Below, piece after piece: positions 24,875 to 31,357 of a DNA stretch of 33,997 bases (position 1 is the stretch's first letter; the number at the start of each line of letters is the position of its first letter). Made by a program: the position numbers and the translations under genes. The notes below the pieces were generated by a model that made no database searches, was not told the origin of the DNA, and saw only the letters and a list, made by a program, of their open reading frames with translations. The stretch comes from a candidate division FCPU426 bacterium (GTDB taxonomy: Bacteria; Oederibacteriota; Muellerivitia; Muellerivitales; Muellerivitaceae): NCBI GenBank assembly GCA_023249615.1, contig JAHFCG010000010.1, positions 1-33,997 on the forward strand. Direction: 5' to 3'.

Positions 24875-27800
24875 GTGAAAAACGGTCTTACCGACATTTT
24901 AAACTCTCTTTTCTCCTCGCCTGACAAGGCCCTTCTCCCCAAGGGGAGCGGCTCTGTTTCGGCCAAGGGTTCCCAGCCGAGCGGGAACACCTTCGAGGAT
25001 GTTTTGGCCCAATTGGCCACCCAGGAGAATGAATCCTCCATGCCGGCGGCCCTGGATGCCCCCGCCTCACCATCCGTGGTTGAGGTCCTCCCTCCCTCTA
25101 CGGCCCCTGTGACCTCAACCAGTGGAAGTTTTTTTGAGTCCCTGAGCACTATTTCTGAGATTGATATCAAAATTTCGGAAAAGGTTACCGTGGGAAGTCT
25201 TGACCAGTTGGCTCAAGCTGAGAAAGCCCTTGTTTCGCTGGCGGCGGGGTTGTCGAAACTTATTAATTTGTTCTCGAACATCCAATCGATGGATGTTTCC
25301 CAGGCCCAGGCCGCTTTGGTTTCCTTTTCGGGCGGAAAACTGAGCGGGGAAGATGCCGGCTCGCTTTTGAACTCCCTGCGGGAAATGGCTTCTAAAATCC
25401 AGGGCCCCCAAAATCCATTGCTTTTGACCCAAGATCAGCAAAACGTCTTTTTGAACCAGATGCTTCAACAAATGGTGCAAAACCAGCAGATTTTGTTTGG
25501 GGCCTTCACCAACGTCTCCGGTTTCAATTCTTCCTCTTCTGGCGGGCCATCCTCCAGTGTGCTTCAAAATACGGAAGTTTACCTCCAGATGTCCTTTTCT
25601 GAAACCCAAATTTCCCAATTTCAACAAAACAACAACCAAAGTTCCCAGGTGTTTATCGACATTGAAACCTTCCAAATGTCGGCCACATTTATTCAGACGG
25701 GTACGGTTAACATGCCATCTCAAGGGACCGGTTTAAAATCAAATCAGTCTTTCCAACCGGTTCCGGTTTCAGATTCATTGGTAAGCGCCCTTAACCAAAT
25801 GTTTTCCTCTCAATTGTCCCTTAATACCAATTGGATAAATCCAGCAACCCCGTCCGTTCCAATCAACGCATCCTCGGCCCAGGATGATTTGAATAAGACC
25901 TTTAAAAATTTAGTTCAAATGTTGGTTCAATCAGGGGCCAGCCAGGCGGTTTTAACCGCCTTTTTAAACCAGCAGAAAGACCAAACTAATTCTGATCTAA
26001 AACAAGGCCTGGTTCAAATGGGGTCCGCCGATAATTTGATGAAAAACCTCGCGCCTGGTGTTGAAATCGCTCCCGTGTTACCGAATGATTCCGTTTCACT
26101 GGCACCTAATAACGCCGGCAACACCAATACCGCTTTCGCGGGCCAATTGTTTGTTGAACAAATATTCACTCAAACCTCCCTGATGGAGGTCCAAAATCTC
26201 CCGGATGCGGGTTTTAACAATCCCGCTCCTCCCCCGCTGGAAGTTCAAAATCCCCTTGTTTTAAACAACGAGTCCCAGTCACTGCCGAACGACGGGTTGT
26301 ATTCTGTTCCCGCTGTTAAACCGCAGGCCATTGATGAGTCTGTCATAAAAGCGCTGAATGACGTTGTTGCAAGGCTGAACAACTTTTCCGACTTAAGCCC
26401 AACGAGTCAAACCGTTTTTTCTGGGCCGTCGAAAACAACGCTACCCCTTGATCAATTATTAAGCATGTTAAATGGTTCAAATCCGGTTTTGTCCCCAGGC
26501 CCTTCAATTGAAAACCCGCCACTTTCAATTCCGGTTTCCAATCCATTGGGCGCCAATGCCCTCAACGCGGATCAACAACCCAGTATTCAAACCATTGATT
26601 CCTTGTCCATCGTTAGTAGCTCCACGCTGGTTCAAGCCTCCGCCGTTTTTGTGGACACCTCCGAAGAAACAGCGGGAATTCAGGCCTCCATCAATGAATT
26701 AATTTCAATCAGTCAATTTACTCAAACTCAAACGGTTGTAAATTCCCGTTTGTCCGCTTCCGCACCACTCCTTGTTGAACCTCAACAAAATAATCCAAGT
26801 GTAACCACGGTCGCGCAAACTCAATTGTTTCAAACGGTCCTTTACGCCGGCCAGGGAAGTGCCCCGAATGAAAATACCGCCCCCGGCCAAAGCATCCTTT
26901 CCCAGAATTCACCGGGAAACCAGCCGTCACTTAATATCTCCGAAGTAAGGGTTTTGCCTTCCGAATTATTCGAAATCCCAACTTTGGGAAACTCCTCGTT
27001 GGCGGCAAATTCAAATCCGCCCCTTGTGAACCTTTCCCCCTTGGGGCCGCAACCCCTTCTTAACCCGGAACAAGGGATCGCTAAAACAACTCATTTGAAT
27101 CCTCCGGTTAATGTCACTTCCGCTCCGGCTTCGCCCGTTGCAGTCACTATTCAGGAAACCGTGACTCCCCATTCCATTGATGTTCAGGTGAACATTTCTC
27201 AAACCATTCAGGATTTACCCCAGGTTAACAATTCGGTTCCCGCTGCCACGACGCCCGGGACCACGGTTTCCGTATCAACCGCCCAAAATGTATCGGCCTC
27301 AATTGTTTCCGGAGAGGTGATTAAAGTTGAGATCCAAACACCAACCGCCACCCAAAATAACCTTGATTCAAATCATCAAATGGTCTCGAATACCCCCGCG
27401 AACATCTCGGGGGTTCAACCGGTTACATCCCAGGCGGTTATTCCAGTTAGTTCCGGTTTGGAGGTTTCGGTTAATCTGAATTCCTCAAATGACTTGATTA
27501 AAAACACCAAAAACCCTGAGAATCTGCTGGTGAATAACAGCCTCCTGAATAATCCTGTTGTTCTTGCGGTTAATAAGGCAAATGACATAACCCCCGGTTC
27601 GAATCAGGGGGGAAATAAACCTTCGGCCCCAAAGGTTGACAGCTTCTTGATCCTAAATCAGGTTCAGGACCAAATTAGGGTTCATGCCTCCGAGGCTAGG
27701 GCTGTTTCGCGTCTTGATTTCCAGTTAATTCCCGAGAGCCTTGGTCGTGTGACCGTCCAAATTGCCCTGGTGGATCAGGCGGTTTCAGCCCGCATCATCG

Positions 27801-28078
27801 TTTCCCATCAGGATGTGAAAGAAGCCCTACAAACCCATATGATCGAACTTAAAACCGCCCTTAATCAGGCCGGCCTCCAAATCGATCAATTACAGGTTCA
27901 GGTCCAGGGGGGGCAATCCAACTTACTGGCCCAGTATTACCAGTATCAACAGGAAGGGTTTGGCTATTCCGGGGGCTCCTTCGTTCCTGAAACTCCCGAT
28001 GCCTTGAAAACCGTTGAAAACACAGGGGTTTCCGAGGTTTTGTCAGCTCGGATGTCCTTGTTGGATGTTTTGGCCTAA
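24875..28078 (+). CDS. fliK: FliK, very large hook-length control protein
   Basis: 1067 residues, over twice the usual FliK length. The start is GTG with AAGGA upstream. Most of the chain is glutamine/asparagine/serine/proline-rich low-complexity sequence, as in FliK rulers. The C-terminal hook-length domain spans about residues 940-1025: LDFQLIPESLGRVTVQIALV, AVSARIIVSHQDVKEALQTH, and LKTALNQAGLQIDQLQVQVQ. FliK is exported during hook growth and signals FlhB to change substrate specificity. It lies after flgK and before flgD. Its size parallels the large hook protein here (641 residues). Confidence 0.92.
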   Translation: MKNGLTDILNSLFSSPDKALLPKGSGSVSAKGSQPSGNTFEDVLAQLATQENESSMPAALDAPASPSVVEVLPPSTAPVTSTSGSFFESLSTISEIDIKISEKVTVGSLDQLAQAEKALVSLAAGLSKLINLFSNIQSMDVSQAQAALVSFSGGKLSGEDAGSLLNSLREMASKIQGPQNPLLLTQDQQNVFLNQMLQQMVQNQQILFGAFTNVSGFNSSSSGGPSSSVLQNTEVYLQMSFSETQISQFQQNNNQSSQVFIDIETFQMSATFIQTGTVNMPSQGTGLKSNQSFQPVPVSDSLVSALNQMFSSQLSLNTNWINPATPSVPINASSAQDDLNKTFKNLVQMLVQSGASQAVLTAFLNQQKDQTNSDLKQGLVQMGSADNLMKNLAPGVEIAPVLPNDSVSLAPNNAGNTNTAFAGQLFVEQIFTQTSLMEVQNLPDAGFNNPAPPPLEVQNPLVLNNESQSLPNDGLYSVPAVKPQAIDESVIKALNDVVARLNNFSDLSPTSQTVFSGPSKTTLPLDQLLSMLNGSNPVLSPGPSIENPPLSIPVSNPLGANALNADQQPSIQTIDSLSIVSSSTLVQASAVFVDTSEETAGIQASINELISISQFTQTQTVVNSRLSASAPLLVEPQQNNPSVTTVAQTQLFQTVLYAGQGSAPNENTAPGQSILSQNSPGNQPSLNISEVRVLPSELFEIPTLGNSSLAANSNPPLVNLSPLGPQPLLNPEQGIAKTTHLNPPVNVTSAPASPVAVTIQETVTPHSIDVQVNISQTIQDLPQVNNSVPAATTPGTTVSVSTAQNVSASIVSGEVIKVEIQTPTATQNNLDSNHQMVSNTPANISGVQPVTSQAVIPVSSGLEVSVNLNSSNDLIKNTKNPENLLVNNSLLNNPVVLAVNKANDITPGSNQGGNKPSAPKVDSFLILNQVQDQIRVHASEARAVSRLDFQLIPESLGRVTVQIALVDQAVSARIIVSHQDVKEALQTHMIELKTALNQAGLQIDQLQVQVQGGQSNLLAQYYQYQQEGFGYSGGSFVPETPDALKTVENTGVSEVLSARMSLLDVLA

Positions 28079-28079
28079 C

Positions 28080-28103
28080 AGGTTGTTTTTATTAAAATAA
28101 CCT
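28080..28103 (+). terminator. AT-rich hairpin after fliK, abutting the flgD promoter
   Basis: AGGTTGTTTT (28080-28089) pairs with AAAATAACCT (28094-28103) around a four-base loop, giving ten pairs including one G-T. It starts two bases after the fliK stop and ends on the first base of the flgD -35 element. Only a TTTT run follows after four bases. It may be a weak terminator; it could alternatively affect promoter access. Confidence 0.4.
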
Positions 28104-28129
28104 CAAGTTTTAACAATAAAAGCCGTTAT
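28103..28129 (+). promoter_or_regulatory. Sigma-28 promoter of flgD
   Basis: TCAAGTTT (28103-28110), eleven bases, then GCCGTTAT (28122-28129). Seven of eight -35 positions and six of eight -10 positions match the enterobacterial sigma-28 consensus, and spacing equals that at flgM and flgE. Transcription would begin near 28136, which makes the GTG at 28162 the sensible start for flgD. Confidence 0.85.
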
Positions 28130-28161
28130 TTTAGGTGAAGTTAGAAAGAGGGGTGATTCAA

Positions 28162-28566
28162 GTGGTACCAGGAATTGGAAGTGGATCAAACGCCAACAAC
28201 GCCATGTCTCAGGCGATGTCGGCGAACAATTCATTTGTGTCTCAGAATACGTTCTTAACGCTTCTGATCACGCAATTGAAGAACCAGGATCCGATGAACC
28301 CTCAGGACAGCAGTCAGTTTGTCGCCCAATTGGCGTCTTTTTCGTCATTGGAGCAAATGACCCAGCTGAACAAGAGTATCAACACGGTTCTGGAAAGTTC
28401 GGTGACCAACCTGATCGGAAAAACGGTTACGGTGGCCGATCCGAATAACATGTCCGGGTTTTCGTCCGGGGTTGTGGCGGGGATTACTTATTACAAAGAT
28501 GGTCCTGCGGTTTCCGTCAATGGCCATGATTTCGCTTTGGCAGCTATTCAAAGCGTCGGCAAGTAA
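28162..28566 (+). CDS. flgD: FlgD, hook cap / scaffolding protein (short form)
   Basis: 134 residues from GTG 28162. I choose this start because AGAGGGG lies 8 bases upstream; the longer frame from GTG 28135 would begin at the predicted transcription start. The conserved N-terminal FlgD part is clear: NTFLTLLITQLKNQDPMNP, QDSSQFVAQLASFSSLEQMT and QLNKSINTVLES. It ends with a short Tudor-like segment (IGKTVTVADP...SGVVAGITYY). The Ig/FN3 domain found in longer FlgD proteins is absent, as in Bacillus. FlgD caps the growing hook and is then displaced. It carries its own sigma-28 promoter. Confidence 0.95.
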   Translation: MVPGIGSGSNANNAMSQAMSANNSFVSQNTFLTLLITQLKNQDPMNPQDSSQFVAQLASFSSLEQMTQLNKSINTVLESSVTNLIGKTVTVADPNNMSGFSSGVVAGITYYKDGPAVSVNGHDFALAAIQSVGK

Positions 28567-28620
28567 GCGGTGTATTTTTGCCTGGAAATTTCAGGCATTT
28601 GAAAGGCGGGTGAGGACAAA

Positions 28621-29031
28621 GTGGTTCAGCAAGTAAACTTTAATGATCCCATGTTTAAACCCGTTGAAAACGTTCAGAATCAAGCTCAGCTTCAGGTTTT
28701 GCAACAACAGGCCAGCCGGGCGGCGGAAGCCGTTCAACCGTTTGATTCCGTTCTGCAAACAAGTGTTGACAGGGGATTGGGTTTAAAGTTTTCAGCTCAC
28801 GCGAAAGAACGTTTAAGCCTGAGAAACATCAATCTTTCGGAGGGGGACGTGGCCCGAATGACCGATGCGGTTAATAAGGCGGCGGCCAAGGGAGCCAGGC
28901 AATCCCTGCTGGTGATGGATGACCAGGCCTTTATCGTGAGCGTCACTAATCGAACCGTTATTACCGCGTTGGATGGCGGCAGTATGAAGGAAAATGTCTT
29001 CACTAATATCGATAGCGCGGTGATTGTGTAG
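28621..29031 (+). CDS. Flagellar operon protein, TIGR02530 family
   Basis: 136 residues starting at GTG with GAGG five bases upstream. The N-terminal ~50 residues are glutamine-rich and probably flexible. The C-terminal block (about 58-136) is the conserved TIGR02530 core: KFSAHAKERLSLRNINLSEGD, MTDAVNKAAAKGARQSLLVM, and FIVSVTNRTVITALDGG followed by NVFTNIDSAVIV. The family is found in flagellar operons between flgD and flgE in Firmicutes and several other phyla, exactly this position. Its role is unknown, probably linked to hook assembly. Confidence 0.9.
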   Translation: MVQQVNFNDPMFKPVENVQNQAQLQVLQQQASRAAEAVQPFDSVLQTSVDRGLGLKFSAHAKERLSLRNINLSEGDVARMTDAVNKAAAKGARQSLLVMDDQAFIVSVTNRTVITALDGGSMKENVFTNIDSAVIV

Positions 29032-29037
29032 GTTTTT

Positions 29038-29064
29038 GGGCGAATCTTGAATTTGCCCGTTTTT
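29038..29064 (+). terminator. Intrinsic terminator between the TIGR02530 gene and flgE
   Basis: GGGCGAAT (29038-29045) pairs with ATTTGCCC (29051-29058) around the loop CTTGA, eight pairs with one G-T, followed by G and a run of five T residues (29060-29064). This is a standard rho-independent terminator shape. It ends four bases before the flgE -35 element, so upstream transcripts should largely stop here. Confidence 0.75.
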
Positions 29065-29067
29065 GCC

Positions 29068-29094
29068 TCAAGTTTTTAAAAGATGTGTCGTTAG
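29068..29094 (+). promoter_or_regulatory. Sigma-28 promoter of flgE
   Basis: TCAAGTTT (29068-29075), eleven bases, then GTCGTTAG (29087-29094). The -35 is identical to that of flgD and the -10 is identical to that of flgM. The start would be near 29101, giving an 88-base leader. With the terminator immediately before it, this is probably the main promoter for the hook gene. Confidence 0.88.
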
Positions 29095-29112
29095 TAGTTT
29101 CAAGCAGTAAAT

Positions 29113-29163
29113 CGGGCTGGACCTCCTAGAGGAAGCCCGAAAGCAAGGCGGGTGGAATGCCCG
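29113..29163 (+). promoter_or_regulatory. Structured leader of flgE with two alternative pairings
   Basis: Two hairpins lie in the predicted 5' leader. CGGGCT (29113-29118) plus CCTC (29122-29125) pairs with GAGG (29129-29132) plus AGCCCG (29134-29139). CGGG (29149-29152) pairs with CCCG (29160-29163). CCCG at 29136-29139 could instead pair with CGGG at 29149-29152, so the two states exclude each other. The ribosome-binding site AAGGAGG (29176-29182) lies just after. It does not match any riboswitch class I know. Confidence 0.45.
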
Positions 29164-29188
29164 ACCTAAAACTCTAAGGAGGAAGACA

Positions 29189-31114
29189 ATGGGTCTTCGA
29201 TCGATGTTCAGCGGTATTTCCGGTCTTCAGTCACACAGCACGTGGCTGGATGTTATCGGAAACAATATCTCAAACGTGAATACGGTGGCGTACAAGGCCA
29301 GCCGTGTTGAGTTTGCGGATCAAATCAGTCAAACACTTTTCGGCGGAACAGGGGACAACCCAGGCTCCAATTTGGGCGGGGTTAATCCTCAACAGGTTGG
29401 TTTGGGAACCCGCGTGGCTTCCATTCAAACCATCTTCACCGAAGGAACCATCCAAAACACCGGCAATTCAACCGACATGGCCATTGTGGGAGAGGGTTTT
29501 CTTGTCAGCAAATCCGGCACCTCGACCCTTCTGACCCGCGCGGGTAACCTGAGTTTCGACGGTTTGGGAAACCTGGTCGACCAAAACGGCGGCTTGATCC
29601 AGGGTTTTAACGCCAAGGTTGAGTTCAACCAGATCCCGTTGCACAACGCGGGCTTGGCGGTTCCCTTGGTAATCACCGACGCTTCCCTGAAGTTGGACAA
29701 CACCAACATCAGCCAGATTTCCAATATCAACATTAAGAGGGATTTCATTCTCCCTCCCAAGGCCACCACCCAGATCCACTTTAGCGGTAACCTGGATTCC
29801 TTCCAGCAAGCCAACCAACGGGGCGGTATTCTTGATTTGAACCCGAATGGAGCCGCTCCGCAATTGCCATTTGTCATCGGCGGCGGCGCGATCAACGGCG
29901 CTGTGGCTAATTACGTCGCGATTGCTCCTCCGACCGGCCAAAATATCCAGCAAATTGACAATTTCTCGGATCCGCTTCTTGCTTCGACGGAAGTTTATAT
30001 TGATCCGATTGCCGGCAAACAGCTGACAACCGGTCCCGTTATTGATACCCTCCAAACGACCCTGTTGGGAGCGCAAGGTAACGTCACCAACGCTTGGCAG
30101 CAACAACCGCCGGTTCCTCCGGCGCACGTGATGTCCGAGACCGTTTATGACTCACTTGGGAATGCCAGGTCGGTTACCATCCAACTTTATCAGGTCAACG
30201 ACCTTGGAACTTCCAACCCTGTCGTCAACGCTCCTCCCCTGAACCAGGTTCTTTATGCCTGGTACGCTTTCGATACCACAGCGGGTGCGCTTGTTTCGAA
30301 CGCCACCCTTATTGGTGGAACCGGAATTTGGGAAGGTGATTCGACCGGTGCCGGTGGTGTGGGATATGACCGCGGAGTTGCCGGCGACCAGTACTACGGC
30401 GACTTCCTCCACTTCAATACGGACGGCTCCTTGGCGGGCTTGGGTGCGGCTTTGGACCAGGGCGGTAACGCCACGGCAGCCAGACCAGCCGTTTATCTGC
30501 CTCCCATTCAGGCTGTTCGTCAGGTTCCCGCTCCTCCCGTTTCACCGATCCCGAATATCGGCGCGGAAATCACCAGGGTTTACCTTGATTTCGGAACTGC
30601 CGGTCTCTTGGGAGCACCAGGCATTGCCAATCCCGGAATGAGGGATGGAATCTATAGCGACGCGGAAGGCGCCTATCAGGTCATCAACGGCGTCAACACC
30701 TACGTTCCAAACCACACGGCCTACGCGAAGACGCAGGATGGCTACACGGACGGTCAATTGTTGGGCGTCCAGTTCGACAAGTTGGGGAACATTGTTGGTT
30801 CCTTCTCCAACAACCAGAACGTGGCCTTGGCCCAGGTAGTCTTGGCCATGCCGAACAACCAGGGTGGATTGGGCAAGGTGGGAAGCAACTACTACGCTCA
30901 ATCGGCCAACTCCGGTCCCATGTTCGTCGGGATCGCCGGTCAGCTCGGAATGGGTACCATTCAGGGAAATTCCCTGGAACTTTCAAACGTCGACCTTACG
31001 GTGGAATTGTCCAACATGATCATCGCGCAGAGAGGTTTTGAAGTGAACGCGCGGGTCATCTCGGTCACCAACTCCACCCTTCAGACGACCGTTCAATTAG
31101 GTCAAGGTGGATGA
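29189..31114 (+). CDS. flgE: FlgE, flagellar hook protein
   Basis: 641 residues, larger than the ~400 of Salmonella FlgE. The N-terminus (GLRSMFSGISGLQSHSTWLD, VIGNNISNVNTVAYKASRVEF) and the C-terminus (GNSLELSNVDLTVELSNMII, AQRGFEVNARVISVTNSTLQ) are typical of hook protein. Central beta domains are enlarged. FlgE polymerises into the flexible hook. The gene has its own sigma-28 promoter, a structured leader, a perfect AAGGAGG and terminators on both sides. Its codons end in C or G more often (AAC, ACC, TTC, GGC) than in neighbouring genes, as expected for high expression. Confidence 0.97.
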   Translation: MGLRSMFSGISGLQSHSTWLDVIGNNISNVNTVAYKASRVEFADQISQTLFGGTGDNPGSNLGGVNPQQVGLGTRVASIQTIFTEGTIQNTGNSTDMAIVGEGFLVSKSGTSTLLTRAGNLSFDGLGNLVDQNGGLIQGFNAKVEFNQIPLHNAGLAVPLVITDASLKLDNTNISQISNINIKRDFILPPKATTQIHFSGNLDSFQQANQRGGILDLNPNGAAPQLPFVIGGGAINGAVANYVAIAPPTGQNIQQIDNFSDPLLASTEVYIDPIAGKQLTTGPVIDTLQTTLLGAQGNVTNAWQQQPPVPPAHVMSETVYDSLGNARSVTIQLYQVNDLGTSNPVVNAPPLNQVLYAWYAFDTTAGALVSNATLIGGTGIWEGDSTGAGGVGYDRGVAGDQYYGDFLHFNTDGSLAGLGAALDQGGNATAARPAVYLPPIQAVRQVPAPPVSPIPNIGAEITRVYLDFGTAGLLGAPGIANPGMRDGIYSDAEGAYQVINGVNTYVPNHTAYAKTQDGYTDGQLLGVQFDKLGNIVGSFSNNQNVALAQVVLAMPNNQGGLGKVGSNYYAQSANSGPMFVGIAGQLGMGTIQGNSLELSNVDLTVELSNMIIAQRGFEVNARVISVTNSTLQTTVQLGQGG

Positions 31115-31136
31115 GGTTAACAGATAAGTAAAAGGT

Positions 31137-31162
31137 AGGGCCCCCGGTTTTCCGGGGGCCTT
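31137..31162 (+). terminator. Very stable GC hairpin after flgE
   Basis: GGCCCCCGG (31139-31147) pairs perfectly with CCGGGGGCC (31152-31160) around TTTT, extended by two more pairs. It starts 23 bases after the flgE stop. It lacks a T-run of its own, so it may serve mainly to stabilise the 3' end of the flgE transcript, with the next hairpin doing the termination. Confidence 0.7.
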
Positions 31163-31176
31163 GCCGATTTCAGCGG

Positions 31177-31213
31177 GCGGCGCTTTCCGAAAGGGGGGTG
31201 CCGCTTTTTTTTT
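31177..31213 (+). terminator. Intrinsic terminator downstream of flgE
   Basis: A twelve-pair stem (GCGGC at 31177-31181 pairs with GCCGC at 31200-31204, with a G-T-rich inner part) closes a GAAA tetraloop and is followed by nine T residues (31205-31213). This is a strong rho-independent terminator and marks the end of the flgE transcript. Confidence 0.9.
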
Positions 31214-31239
31214 ACACCCCTGAATTATTTAACAAGAAA

Positions 31240-31267
31240 AAAAGTTTGAAAAGTCAAAATGCGTTAA
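31240..31267 (+). promoter_or_regulatory. Degenerate sigma-28-like promoter before the kelch-like lipoprotein
   Basis: AAAAGTTT (31240-31247), twelve bases, then TGCGTTAA (31260-31267). The -35 fits 7 of 8 positions and the CGTTA core of the local -10 is kept, but spacing is one base too long. Since a strong terminator lies just upstream, some promoter must exist between 31214 and 31357. An AT-rich sigma-70-type start in the same stretch is equally possible. Confidence 0.35.
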
Positions 31268-31357
31268 AATATCATGACTAGGTTGCGGTTCAGCTTTTTT
31301 CCAAAACAGTTTTTTCGGCCTAGATTGAACCTGTTGGTTTAATTTTGAGAGGGTCCT

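Noticed and set aside
24875-28078. FliK as a fusion or frameshift artefact because of its length
   Set aside because: The frame is uninterrupted with uniform Q/N/S/P-rich composition and a single C-terminal domain at the expected end. No second start or domain boundary is visible.
28579-28597. Terminator after flgD (TGCCTG / CAGGCA hairpin)
   Set aside because: The stem has six pairs and no following T-run, and the TIGR02530 gene starts 24 bases later; it is more likely neutral or a processing site.
29101-29188. Cyclic-di-GMP riboswitch in the flgE leader
   Set aside because: A riboswitch would be attractive before a motility gene, but the conserved GEMM-I core elements are absent and the stems are too short.
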